Positions 15,001-30,000 of a stretch of 64,000 nt of DNA are shown piece by piece. Position numbers and translations under genes: made by a program. This stretch comes from Agrypnia vestita (lineage: Eukaryota > Arthropoda > Insecta > Trichoptera > Phryganeidae), in the NCBI GenBank assembly GCA_016648135.1, contig JADDOH010011094.1:1-64000 (forward strand), given 5' to 3'. The notes beneath the pieces were generated by a model. That model searched no databases. It saw only the letters and a program-made list of their open reading frames with translations, and was not told the origin of the DNA. How positions within the stretch are numbered: the first letter of the stretch is position 1; every line of letters starts with the position of its first letter.

Positions 15001-18000
15001 CACTAGAAAAACAGATTCACTGTAACATATACATAAATATGTACATAATAGTATTATTGCACGCTTTGCATTTTTTATAGTTTACCTCTACAATAAATAA
15101 TCCAATTCTTGTGAGTATTTTTGTACCTTCAATAGTTTGTATCATTTTTATTTATGTTACATATTAGGTCCTTACCTATAAAATGACCATTTTCTAATAC
15201 TGGCCAGTTTGAAGTTCAATATCTTGCATTCGACTTGGAATTTCAAATTTAAATGAAGGTCATATCATACGACATTCCTTTATCAAAATTACTTATTCAT
15301 TTGTTTTCGCGCCGTGTGTTTTTTCCTTGATGTTGCTTAGTTTTTTCCTTATATGAGCTCCTTTGTATAGTAATGCTGCATAGACATCACGCAATATCAA
15401 CAATGTGTATGGACCAGGTATTTCAAATGAACACACTGTGAGTTTTTGGTTTGATAACTTCTTCTGGAAATTTCGACCTCAACAAAAAAACCCATGGACG
15501 ACCGGAGACTACAGTTGATACAGACGAATTGAAAGCTGTCAAACCATGTAAAAATTAACTACATCCTTCAACATCAGTGACAAAATGATAATGATTAATT
15601 TTTTTTTAATTGAAAAAATATAGAAGCTTGCAAAGTGGGTACCGTATGAATTTACTGTAGGAAAACAGCGACTCGCGTCGAGGCTTGCCTTAATTTGTTG
15701 AGGTGGAACATAAATTAGGGAATTCTGAATCAGAATGTTACTTATGATGAAAAGTGGATCCCGTATGATAATCGGAAATGTTCATCACAATGGTTGGAAC
15801 CAGGAGAGGCAGCCAAACAATGTCCCAAATGCAAATTGAGTCAAAAGAAACGACTTGTGACTGCATGGTGGACCTGTGCCGGCATAATTCATTACAGCTT
15901 CTTGAGATCTAGCACATCAATTACTGTAGAGTTAAACTGTCAAAAATTGAAAACTCTATCAAACAACCAAGACTTGTCAATTGCTTTAGTCCACTACTTC
16001 CATCTTAAAGTTACAGGAGCTTTGACTTAAAACTCTCCATCACCCACCTGACTTGCCAAACCTTGCACCTACCGATTTCCAATTTTTTTGGAATTTGGAT
16101 ATCTTTTTGCAAGGGAAAAATTTCAACTACGATGAGATGGTGAAAAACGCTTTTAAAGAATTCATCAATTCCCCGATCAACCTGATCATCCATGATGAAC
16201 AACATCCTGAGGATTCCTATAATAAAGGCATCAATGAACTTCCATTAAAATGCTTAAAGTACATGGACATAAATGGTCAATACTTCGATTAATTTAATAT
16301 ACCTACCTATAATAATTTTCATAAAAAAAATTGCTTGAATTTTTTTTTACAAAAAAGTAATTTCATGGGTAAGGAGGACCTGATATTTGGTAAATAATTT
16401 TTTCATAATGTCTGACAGTGGGTTTATCTCCAGTACAAAAAATTTGCTTGGTGCTTTGATGAAGGCATAATTTAATTTCTACGGGAAGATTTTACCACTG
16501 AGCAGACACTGCCATTTGTAATTAACAATATTTATTGTATTGAATTGGTATAATTGTACAAATTGCATTTGATATATTGTATGGAAATACTTGTTTATAG
16601 CAGTTGATTTACTTATTATTGACTGTTTCTCTAGGTGGAGAAGTAGTATTCCAGTGTCGAGATGAAGGACCACTTAGAGCCCCAGTTCAATGGGTTAGAG
16701 AAGGATCCAGAGCACTCCCAGCCGGATCCACGGATAACAACGGACGCCTTGAAATGCCTAACATCCAGGTATTTTTTTGTAATATGTACAAAATTTATAA
16801 ATTATTTAAAATAATGATGCTCACATTTTCAATGAATATTGTTTGGAAATTAAAGCATTAAACATACTCATGGATGATAAAATAATTATTTGTTGAGATA
16901 AAAATTGATGATGGAATGATTATTTATACAGGTGAATTAAATAGATTCTGATTACTAAAGTATAATTTTAATTATCATCAATTATAAATACTTAAATATG
17001 TACTTTGTTAGATGGTTTTCTATATAATTACATTATATTTGTAATATAAAGAACACGGTTTGGGGTGGAATTTTCTGAGCAATTCTGCCCTGTCCAACCT
17101 TTGTCTAAAAAAACTTTGTTCAACCAGGTCTCACATGTTGATAATTTAACAGATTATCAGTTTATATAAAGTGTTTTCTTGTTAATCATATTAATAATGT
17201 TACCACAAAGTCATGTTGTAGTCATCTTATTGTAGTCAAGAATATATTTAATAAAATATAAGTATATTAATCATAAATTATGTTAATATTAACAGGTTGC
17301 AGACAGTGGAATCTACATTTGCCAAGCTGTTGGTTACCCAAGATACACCCCTGGCAGTGAACTTTCTGTTCGTCTGACAGTTGAACCATGTTAGTAATTT
17401 TGAACGATCCAAGTAAAACTGTACTATAACCATAGGTGTATAATAATATTATCATTTGTACATTAATAAGTGTTAGTGTTTCATTTATGTTATCTTACTT
17501 TGTATGTTTCATTTATGTTACCTTACTTTGTATGTTTCATTTATGTTGCTTTACTTATATGTTACATTTACGTTACCTCTCACATTTTAGATAACAAAAT
17601 TGAACAAAGCCGTCCTCAACAATCATGTAGGCTGAATGAAGCAACATGCTCAAATGGAGACTGCATTCCTAAGAACAGTGTTTGTAATGGTGTTTATGAC
17701 TGCAGTGATGGATCTGATGAATTGGCTTGCAGTAAGTGCAAATAAATCTTTCTAAAAATCATAGATCGAAATCAGTAACTTGCTTTTTTCCAGAACGATC
17801 ATTTTTATTTAAATTTACCACATTTCAGATGTCCATGGTGTATGTGAACCTAATGAATTCAAGTGTGCAAATAAACGCTGTATATTAAAAACATGGCTGT
17901 GTGATTCTGAGGATGATTGCAAGGATGGATCTGATGAGCAGCAATGCGATCAAGGTCAGCCAGGAGCGGCATGCCGCCCGCATGAGTTCCAGTGCAGTTC

Positions 18001-21000
18001 TGGCCGACAATGCGTACCACGAAGCTTCCACTGTGATACAGAAAAAGACTGTCTTGATGGCTCTGACGAAGAAGGATGTTGTAAGTTACCTAGATCCTTA
18101 TAGTTAAAAAAATTGAAAGTTATAGTTAAACAAATTGCCTCTATTTCATGTTTCTTTACTTTTTTTTTTTATGGTTTACTTTACTTTACTTACTTTAAAT
18201 ATTTATAAACAACTGTTATAATAATACATATTAATTAATGCATAAAGTATATAAGTTATTTAAAAATTCCTGTACAATGGTAATCTTCTTTTATATCTGT
18301 AAAATTGCTTTTGGTTTTTCAACTCAAAAGGTTTATGAATTTTCATTGTTGTTGGTTTACATTAAACATTTAGTACATTAGCATATTGCACGTAATAAAT
18401 ACATTTCTATCTAACAGAGTATTGTGATATATTCAAATTTGATTATATAATATGAAAACTAGTATAATATGAAAATAATTATAATGGAATGCTACGAAAG
18501 ACATATTTTATATTGATTTATTCCGTAGAAATTCTAATTAAGCCCAGCTTACTCCAAAGTACTGTGAAATTTGAATGGACACCTACCACATTCCCAGGAC
18601 TGCACCCCGCTATTATTAATTGTTTTGCATAAATTTATTACATGTTGTATTGCATAAATGTGAGACCTCATTGTCAGTTTTCAGAAACAAGATGTTTACT
18701 TTCGTACTCAAAACATTATTTTTTCATGAATAACCTTTTTTTAAATTGTGTACAGGATTATTTTAGTATTTTCGAGTTTGTATAAAAATCAGTACAGTAG
18801 TCAATTATTCATAAAATATTTTCTGTTCAGAAAATAAAACCAGGGTTTTATTTTGTGGACTTCGCAAATAACAATAATACATATATGAATAAATGATGTC
18901 TCGATAGTAGCGAAAACTTTAGGGTAGTCTTTTTCATTCAATTTTTAATAGAAAATTAATATTCTTTACACTTTGTGTAACAAAATGTTGACAGTTACGG
19001 AGGTAATCAAAATCAAACTTTCGCTTTTTTTATGTTAAGTGTGTTTAAATAAGAAATATGTAGTATAATTTTGTATAATCAATAATATTTATTTTTAAAA
19101 TAATTTCAGCACCTGTCTACATATCTCGTCCTCCTCCACCTCTGAAAATTCTTGCTATACACTCAACTCTTGTCATCTCTTGCACGGCTGTTGGTGTACC
19201 CACCCCGCAGGTTGTTTGGAGGCTCAACTGGGGACATATTCCATCCAAATGCAGCTACACCAGTGTAGATGGCTTAGGAACCCTCACATGTCCTGATGTC
19301 CAAGTAATTTAAAAACATTTAACAAATTCTTAAACCCCACACCTGACTTGAGTTTCATAAAAGTTTTACAATTTAACTTAAATTAAATGTCTATGATATC
19401 ATACTAAAATAGTTGATAAATTGTAATTCTCAAAAAAGGAAAATTATAAAAAGTAATTATAAATTATAAAATTATATAAATTACTAAAATACTGAGACTA
19501 TTCACAGTATAAACTACGTTGTTTCAACTCAAGAATCAGATTTTACTTAGAGCACTTAGTTAAAAAAAATGCCAGCACTTATTACACACAAAAACGGTAC
19601 ACAGTACATAAGTAAATTATCATCAATTTTTTTTACATAATTTATAGGTAAAAAACAATAACCAATTCTAGAAAAAAAATTGTATGAGATTGGTTTGAAG
19701 AACACCCAACCATTTTTTTACATGAATTTGGAATAACATGTGGTTCACAAAAAAAACAAATACTATATTTTTGCACGAATTATTTATTCTTACATGATTC
19801 CCAAAATTACTTTAAAATAAAAACAATAATAAATTTAAATATGTCATTTTTTTTTAATGTTGGGAAACACATCTTAACTTTTTTGTGAGTAATATGTACC
19901 AATATCTTTTTTACATATTTTTCATTAGAAAGTATCTACCATATAAAAAAAAGAGTTGGGCGTATGTATTAAAAAAGTATTCAGATATAAATAGAATCTT
20001 ACATGATGTTTATTTTATAGATTGAAGACCAGGGTGCGTATTCTTGTGAAGCTTTGAATAATCGTGGATCAGTATTTGCCGTGCCAGATACAATATTGGT
20101 TGTCAATGATACCAAAAAAAATGTTTGTCCATTTGGATACTTTAACAGGTAAATTTTTTTTTTTTTTTTGTTCACATTTCGGTTAAACTTATTTCGGTTT
20201 ACTTTGCCATATTTTAAAAATTATATTTAAAAAAAATTAAAGTTACAAAAAACTAAAAATAATTAGTTTTAATTTATGCTCAGTTGAGTATGCCTCAATG
20301 AATGATTCTCAAACAAATGTGTCAATTTATCGGCGTGCTGGGAACTTTCCACTTTTATTATCCTTCAGTAGTCTGCTTGCGAATGACGGGTCGACATTTA
20401 GGGAACTTCCCATTTGACTTTATATGATTTTCATTAGTATCACATTTCTCCTGTTAAACTGGTTTTGTTTTTTAAATAGATCGAACACAGAATACATGTC
20501 GCATCAATATTCTTGCTATTTTCAAACTAAGCTAAATGCTTGTGCTATGAAAATAAAACTAACTTGCTGGTGTCCTGGAATGGGGCTCGAACCACCAATC
20601 AGATCACTAGGCGAGCTTTATGAGCTACTCAAATGTTGAATAGTAACTTTGCTTTAGAATGTGGGCCTGGGAAAGATTACCCTTAAATGCATGTATTTTA
20701 ATGTATACCCAACTGTAGATAATATATATGAGGGGTTTAAAAGCAAAGGCAGCAATATCCAAAACATTTTAATGCAGTCACCAAAGATTACTTATTTATA
20801 ATGTACTGAATTTGAGTTTTATATGAAATATAGCTCTTTCCCTTCCAAAATCATGTTTCCATATCACTATTAAAAGCAATGGTAGCATTATCCACTTCAA
20901 CAAATCAACTTTCAAGGATATGTCATGTGAGAAAATAGCCGCTTCATACTAAAATGAGAGTTGATGTCGATTTTAGACTGAAACATTGTAGCAAACACAG

Positions 21001-24000
21001 TTAAGTATATCCATATTTAAAAGTTAAATATTTATTTATACATAATATATGTATATAAAAGGAAAACTAAGGTGGTAATTGTTTATTAAAACTTATTTCC
21101 AATTAGATGTAGGTTTCATAGACTCCAGAAAAATTTCCTCGAGTAGTGACAGGTTTTTCTATTCATCACAGAAACACTATAGTGGGATATTGCTTTCTTT
21201 GTTTTTATACCCATCATGATATGTAATATATTCAATAACAGTCCAATGAGATAAAAAATAAAATAACACTTAGATACAGAAAATTTTACATAAGTATCTT
21301 TAAACAGATTCCATTATCATTAATTATTTTTCAGCGAGGCTCGCGTAGCTCAAGATTGCATTAGTTGCTTTTGCTTTGGTGCCACAACCACGTGCCGCAG
21401 TGCCGACTTGTTCACATACCAGCTGCCGCCTCCTCTCAACCGTGGAGGCTCTCATCTTGCTGGAGTCATCCAGCCGGCTGGGCAACCTTTGCAGATTACA
21501 GATGAACCCATTTCAGACATATTTGACTTCAATCCGGAATACAATGGAGCCACTGTGAGTATTGAATTAATTTGAGAATCCAAAATTTTAATAAAAAAAA
21601 ATTTAAAAATAAAGAGAGTAGATTCAGCTTTCCACAATCTAACAAAATATGTTTAATATTTCATATCTATATTTTTTTTTAGATCACTCGCATTGGACAA
21701 TGGTCTCCGCGCAATATTTATCCTTACCTTGCCTTACCAGAGACATACCATGGAAGCCAGTTGACGTCTTACGGAGGCTACATCAAGTATACAGTTAGAC
21801 CACATGGTGCACATCCACCACCTTCTGGCTACAGTCCTCTGCCAGATATTATCATCAAGGTATATTTTATATCTTCTAATAAATTTAAAATGTTTTCTTT
21901 ATAATGTTCTCTTAAAACTGTAATTTAAATAAAATTTAATACAAATTTATTAAAAGACATATTCAAGACGAGAATATCGAAACATCCATCACACCAAAAA
22001 TCTAAAATAAATGTATGAGTATTGTTAATGTAACAGCAGCACTTTCTTGGCTTTTAACCTTTACCTACCTTTTAACCTTTATAAGGAGCTAAAAAACAGA
22101 CAGGTTTCAAAGCGAGAATATCGGATTCCCATTCTATTTTTGTACATCTAATGAACAAATTAACGAAAATAATATTACTTTTATTACAAAATTTTTTATC
22201 TTATAAGATTAATAATATCTAGAAAGATAAATTGTCACATCAAAATCATTTATCAAAAACATAATGTATTTGGAAAGTCTTCGTCATTCAATTTTGAATA
22301 GAAAATATTCTTTACACTTTGGATGAAATATCAAAAGTTTGCTTTTTTCCAATATTTCTGATCTAACTTCCGTAAAACGTAGATTATCACTACATTAACT
22401 TATATTAAATATTAAAAATAAATTCGATTTGATAAAGAAAGGTGATAAAATAAAATTAATTAAACCTTCCAGAAATTTGTGTAATAATGATTAATAATAA
22501 TAATAAAAATATATTTTTTTAGGGTGGTGATAATATCCTAACCCACACCATTCCAGAAAGTATGAGACAAAATCAAGAAAATAATGTTAATGTGAGGTTA
22601 TTCCAAGGCCAATGGAAAAAAATAACACCATATGGACCTCAAATTGCTTCAAGGGAAGATATTATGATGGTGTAAGTATTTACATTTGTGACAATTTCAG
22701 TAATATGGTCTTATGCATTTTTATTATATATGGATTGAAAATGGAAATGTAATATATACTTATATGATTTTATTTTTTTCTTCTTCTTCTTTTTAATAGA
22801 CCTATGTGGTCTGTTTTCCAGAGGATAGCGCCTCCTATGAGGTAGCTGTCCTTCCATCTTTTGGGAGATCTTCCACGAGGGCAGGTTCTGTGAGGCTGAT
22901 TGTGTATAAGGGAGTCTGGTGCTACCCATTCTCTGAACATGACCATATCAGTCTGTCCTTCGCTATCTACTCCATCGCACAATGTCCTCAGCCTCCCATA
23001 TCACTCTTATTCTGGTGTTCCTCACGCGATCCTTCCAGAAGGATATATATATATATATCTCAGAAGTCCTTAATGTTTGTTTAGTTCTGATTGTGTCTGC
23101 AATTGCTTCAACGCCTATGATGATTTGCAGTTTGGAAAAAATATCAGTTGACACATTTATTATTGGAATCATCAAACTTAATTAACCATTTGATTGTGTT
23201 TTGCAAAATGTTTCTTGAACTTTTAAAAACATCACTTTTTATCACTTTCAGATTGGCTAGAATCGAGGCGGTATTGTTGAGAGCCGAAGACAGCGGGTCT
23301 GGTGTAGATATCACGAACTTCCAAATGGATTCTGCAAGTGTTGTTAATAGTGGTCAAGGATCTGCTTCCTTTGTTGAGGAGTGCACCTGTCCACAGGGAT
23401 ACTCAGGTCTCTCTTGTCAGGTATGTCATTAATATTTAACATTTATTTAAATACTTATTAAACCAACAATTCAACAGGAAGTGCGATAATGTATAAACAA
23501 GGGATAATATATATATATCTATATTATATATATCTATATATTATATATATTTAATTTATTTATTCAGAGAATATTTCCCGCATTCAGTTAGGTGCTATGT
23601 CGGCGCAATATTAGCCTCTAAATAATGTAAATGCTAAGGCATTATTAAAAATAATAATAATAATGTGTTTATTCTAGCTTAACCAAGTTAGGTGTGCAGT
23701 TGGTGTGTGATATCTTCTATTTTCTCAAACATTTTTGGTGTTTATGTGGTTCTTGAGTGAGCTGTTTGAGTCTACAGGGCTTTTGGAGCGTCTCAGGAGC
23801 AAAAAAAAATTTCCTTGTGACACTATGAACAGTGTGAACCTTCAGTAAACTCTTCATAATGTTTTGCACTACAAAACGTGATTTGTACATTTAGTTCACC
23901 ACATGATGCTGTTCAATTTCATGAATTGATTCTCACATCTTCAAAATTCCTGTGTATTTTTTTATTTATTATTACATCACTTTACACAGTTATTATGTGT

Positions 24001-27000
24001 GACTGGTTGCCGATCCGACTAAACAGGTCCTTGAATTCTGGTAACCATGTTTATCATTTATATAACTCTTTCTTTCAAAAAATACCATTCTACTTTTAAT
24101 ATTTGAGACTTTGTCTATTTTGTTCTAATTCTTTGGTGATATCTAATGCAAATTATTCCAAATATTTGATGAAATTAAATGAACATTTAATGTGTATATT
24201 TTCCTGATCATGGGCCCTTTCATTGGCTTTCTGTAATATTTTTTGAAGATACATAATTCTGTTCGTATTCATTTGCTCATATTTTCATTTTAAATCTCTC
24301 CATGTCTTCACTGTGCTGGATATTGCATCAGGGAAGTGGGACCTACCAGGGCCGTTCGTTGAGCAAAAGCTCCCGTATCGGAACTACACTTTCGCCATCT
24401 AGATTGGCATTGTTTTAATTCTTAAATAATTTCTTCGCTCTGGTGCTTATGAAGTAAAAGTACTCGCGCGACGTGGCAAGGAAACTGCACAAACCATTTC
24501 ACTGTCCCTGGAGTGCATTGTGAGAACAAGAATTCATTTGAAAACAAATCAAATCACAGCAATTAACAAAATAACATAACCAAATGTAGAGAAATACAAA
24601 ATATAACCAAATGCAGAGAAATACAAAGAAAAGAAAATAACAAGCCATAAATGTCATTAAAGCAAAATACAAAGATACCAAAAAATACATATCATAAATA
24701 ATTTAAGATAAAATGAAAAAGTATATACCTAGATACCAGTGGCGTGCAGTGGGTATAAACTAAAGTTATGCTGTGACCGACTATGTATATACCTATATTT
24801 ATTAGATATGAATATATATATATATATATAATATATATTATAATATACACGCATCATACCTATAAGGGTATATACATTTAAAAAAAAAATTTAACTATAT
24901 ATAATGAACTATTTTGAGTAGCTTCAATCCACAAAAATAACTGCACTATAAAAGAAGTATTGTAGACAATGTTTCCTAAATAAAAAAATATTTAATATAG
25001 GTATAGCTAATATGGCAAAAAATTCCAATATATTTCCAAGACGATTTATTAATTAAATTAAATCGGGAACAATACTAATTTCAGATATTCGTTTCATTTC
25101 ACAAAAATAAATCAAACATTTTATGATATCATTAAGATATGACAGATGATATTTGTCGAATTCGTATTACCATAGAAAAGACATAAAATTTACGTGCGCC
25201 TGGCATAGGACCTTTCGAAGAAGGACGCTACTACACAAAACTGGCAGCAATAAAAATACACGTTTTTTTTCTCGACTTGACTATTTCTGTGGAACAAATT
25301 GGTTGGCGAAATAAATGAAGAATTGACATGAAGTTAAGCGCAGAAAAGTCGGAAATAAAACTTCTAGCCGTAGGACGAATTACGGCTAGAATTTTAAATC
25401 GAAAAAAACAGATACGTCACGTTAAATGGAAACGTCAGAAGCGTCAGAAATAAAACTTCTAGCCGTAGGACGAATTACGGCTAGAATTTTAAATCAACTT
25501 TTTCTTAAGATAAGGATTATTTAATTAATATTTGTTTCTCAGAATCTTTACTAATGCACAGTTTTTTTGCTTGTATGCGCTGCACGCCACTGCTAGATAC
25601 ATATGTATGAGTAAACGAAGGTTGCACCATGGAGGCAGAAAAACTATGAAAATGGCCCTCCCCTTAGGGTAAAAGAGAAAAAATAAACGATCTTGCATCA
25701 GTATAAGTGAAAGATTTGGCAGATACTTTGTGGTGCACACACACAATACACACACACTATGAGTTATTAAATTACTACTATAGTTTCGAGAGAAGCAGTC
25801 CCTGTCATCATCAGGTTATAGATAATAACTAACTTAAATACAAAATTTATCAATCTAATCAGGGCAGGGGGGCGCGCTGTGGGGAAGGGTATTTTTTCCC
25901 CAAACATTTCTAGGAGTGGTGAATTCTAGAAACATATTAATAAATAATATCACATTTCAGTCCACTTCACCACTCCTAGAGCTATTCGGGGAAAAAAATA
26001 CCCTTCCCCACCGTGCACCCCCCTGACCTACCGGATTAGATTGATAAATTTTGTATTTAAGTTAGTTATTATCTATACCTGATGATGAGAGGGACTGCTG
26101 CTCTCGAAACTATAGTAGTAATTTAATAACTCAAATGGTGTGTGTATAAAATAAAATATTAGAATAAAAGAGGCATCGGAAGACCTCAAAAGAGATGGGC
26201 CAATGATATAGCCACTGTGGGGGGAAAGAAATGACTACAATTGGCAAACAACAAAGAAGGATGGAAGGGTATGGAAGATGCCTACATATAGCAGTGGAGA
26301 AATGAAGGCTGATGAAGAAGAAGAAGAAGAATATTGTGTGTGTATTACAAAGTAAAATAAAACATATTTTAAATATTGCATCAGCTTTACTCTCTTTACC
26401 TGTGTATATCCGGAAGTGTATCTTAGTTATGTGGTAGGCAAGTAGTGATAACGATAATGAAATGATAAGCCTCCTCTTAACTATAAAGAATACAAAGTAT
26501 ATTCTTAAGATGGCTAGGACCAATACAAGGTTGTAGAGCCAGGGTTGATAAACATCAACATTTATGTAAAAAGATAATATATGTAAATGTTTTATAGAGT
26601 TTTACCTACCACCTTATAGAGTTTCAATCACTTTTACATATGTGAATATTTTTTTAAATACATTTTATTTGTGTTTTTTTCAGAAATGCAGTCCCGGTTA
26701 CTCACGTGTTGTGTCTGGCCGTTGGCTGGGTAAGTGTGTGCGCGAGGAGGAACCCTGTCCACCTGGGTACTATGGAAATCCTTCTGGAGGAGTGGCTTGC
26801 CGCCTGTGTCCCTGCCCTCTTACCAATCCAACTAATCAATTCTCACGAACTTGCCGCCTAGAATCAGATGGACAAGTCACTTGCAATTGCCCCATTGGGT
26901 AAGATAAAATATATTACAAATAAAATCATTTTTATGAAAATACTTTTTATGTTGCTCTCTCAGAAATATATTATTTTCCAGTAAAATACTTATTTTGTTA

Positions 27001-30000
27001 TTATTCAACACTTTCATTATAATAAATTCATAAAAAAATATAAGTCACCAATAAATTGTTTTTAATTGCAATATACAACGAATTGCCGTCCAGCTTATAT
27101 AAAGTTCGATAGAAAAACAAGGCGGATTTCTCTCAGCCTTCCATTTCACTTCCCGATGCTGATGAAGTAAACTGGGTGGTAGAAGAGTGCCTCGTTAGCA
27201 CAGACTTTATGATTTTCAGTTTCCATCATAGTTGGAAAGATTTGCACCATGCATTTGATACTGAAAATGATGAATATCAATCAAAATCCATTAATGAACT
27301 GAAGGCACCAAGAAATTGCAGCAATTCTGCCGGAAATGGCCATTGTCTGTGCCAAACTGAATCAGATCATCATAAATCATCAATATATCAAATTACCAGA
27401 CTAAAAATTTTTACATTTATGTCTTTTGTACATTTATTTGTATTTTTACATTTATTGTGTACAAAACGGTGGTTTAAGAATGTAAATTTGACCATTTTTC
27501 ATTTTGACCTGCAAAATCAATATGCATTTTATTTTTAACTGTTTGAAACAATGTGAATTTAGTTTTTCTGAGATATTTCTATCACTCATATTCTGTAATA
27601 TTTTTATAGCTACCTGGGAAGGCGTTGTGAGACTTGTGCAGCTGGCTATGTTGGTAACCCCACCGTTCCCGGAGATTCTTGCCGCCTCGCACCACCACCA
27701 CCTTCCCTATGCGATCCGAGGGGAACTGCCAGTCAGGCAGGAGGAATCTGCCGTTGTAAGCCAAATGTAGTTGGCACTCGCTGTAGTGAGTGTGCCAAGG
27801 AATCTTTCAACTTATCTCACGAGAATATGTGAGTGTTATTTCTTCTTTTTTTCAATAATTTTCTTCAATAGAGTTATTTTCTTCAAACATGAATTTACAA
27901 ACATAGTACATTTTCCTAGCTGATTCGATTTGAAATTTTACCAATCAGTCTTTGAGTTAAATGCAATTATTTTTACTCTGAACAAACACCTTACTCAGAA
28001 ACTTGTTTAAGCAAAGTGAGAGTTAATGCAAAAAGTAAAAGTCTCCGTAAAATGGATTTACGCTAATTTTTATAGTATGAAAAAACCAACACCATACTGT
28101 GTTTTGTGTATGTTAAATTTTTCGCTTAGCTCATCACGTCAAGTAGAGCAGAGGATAACACAGCTGGTTATGGATTAGCAGATTCCAAATTCAAATCCAG
28201 CGGAATTGAAATTATTTTTATAATTAAATTCACTATGTATTTAATTGCAAGTCGTTTCTGTTGTTTATTTGACAACATGGTAAATATGAATTAGTAAAAT
28301 ATTTCAAAAACGCGATAATATTAATAGTGTAATTATGGCAGCACATTCATTGCAAGTGCATATTTCGGAATTTTTTACAGAAATGTCGGTTTTTATTATT
28401 CATTTATATCAGAATTCATATGACAGATTGCAATTTTTTTAGTGCGATAAGTCCTAGACGAAACTAAATATGTAAATAGTATGTATACATGTTTTTTTTA
28501 TACGTATAAATTTTATTTCATTATCTTGAATCCATACTAAGATAATTAACAAATATTCATTATAAGTTATAATTTTTTTAAATTGCTAGAAATTTTTACA
28601 TTTTTTGATGATTTTCAAACGCTTTTCATTCATATAAAGATATGATTTTAAACAGTATATTCCATTTATTCCCATATTGTGAGGAATTATTCACTAATTA
28701 AAAGTTTTTTTTTTATTAAAAACACCTAATTATTATTTAAAATTTAAAATTCTAAAATATGAAATGTGCCAATAAATGACATGAGTGCTGTGTACATATA
28801 ACCATTTAGTTTTTCACTTATTTCTCTATAAAACGTACTTCTATGCCAAATTAGACATTAGAATTATTATTATTTTATACTTAAAAAGCAATAGAATCGT
28901 CGCATATAATAAGGTTTTTTTTAAATAGTTTTATATCAATTTATTTTTCTACTTGTAATCCTACATTAAACCAGCATCAGTTCCTCTTAATTTTGATCTG
29001 ATTTGGTGACCTTCAAGGCCTAGCAATATTCGCGGAGATATCATTGTAATTTGTAAAGTCAAGTGAGATTTTAATTTACGACATAATTTTTAAAATAAAT
29101 ATAAATGGTTGTTAATTATTTTAATTCAATACATATTGTTGTACTAGTTTTTTTATTTAGATAAAATTATTTGAATATAATTAAATTGTTCTGAAGTGTT
29201 TTTACATTTCAGCCAGAAGTCAAAATAATACCTAAATGTGCTTATGCGACATAAGTTTTAAATTAAAAAACAGTGATATGAGAAAAATTGTTGTTTACTA
29301 TTTTTTTTTACAACCATAAATTATTGGAGAAATATAAATACATTTTTTTTAATCTCTAAACTTAAAAAAAAAATTTAAAAATAAGTACGCGAGCACGGCT
29401 TGCTCTCAGGTATTTCCATATATTTTAAGTGTCAGCACTCCGTATGGTTGTCTCGTTTCCTCACAACGCTTGTGAAATTTTTTTTTTATCTTTTTTTTTT
29501 AATTTTTTTTTTATCTGATATTAGGTTTGTTATGTGTCTTGTTCTCATCTTGAAATAGCATGATTTATCGACCAGTCTTTCATTGTTTGAAAATAATTAA
29601 TGTCTAATTTTCTTTTAGCTTTGGGTGCTCTCAATGTTTCTGCATGGGTGTTACAAGGTCTTGCAGCAGTTCCCAATGGAGATATGAACAGGTTACTGCT
29701 AAGTTTGGCTCTCAAGCGTCAGCGCAGACTGTCAGGCTGTTGGAATGGGATGGACAGCAAGGTAACGGACGAGCACTTCCTTCGGATGCCCTCAGAACGG
29801 ATTCTTATAAACAGGAGATTATATACAATCAGTTCGATCCTTCCAAGGCTAGTGTCTATTATTGGAGTCTGCCTGATAGGTATGTTAAAATATAATTTGA
29901 TAATTTATTCTACATTTCTAAAACTTGAAATTGGAAACAAATATTGTTATTTTCAAGTGTAATCTTGCAAATCCACTGCCACAAAAACTAGGAAAAAGCT

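Noticed and set aside
16011..16205. Open frame on - within 15166-16381
   Set aside because: Antisense of the mariner transposase C-terminal fragment.
23860..24340. Possible copia-like gag remnant on the - strand
   Set aside because: A stretch resembling [19 protein letters not shown] was noticed, but it needs frame changes and has no zinc knuckle or pol sequence beside it. Too weak to list.
26131..26523. 130-codon open frame on -
   Set aside because: Antisense of a LINE 3' end and its GAA tail; F-rich stretch reflects the microsatellite. No conserved motif.
27176..27538. 120-codon open frame on + in intron 21
   Set aside because: No family resemblance, wrong phase for a perlecan exon and no consensus splice sites at its limits.
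29600..29962. 120-codon open frame on + over exon 23
   Set aside because: Shadow frame: the true exon reads the CSQCFC laminin EGF and LamB residues in another frame.
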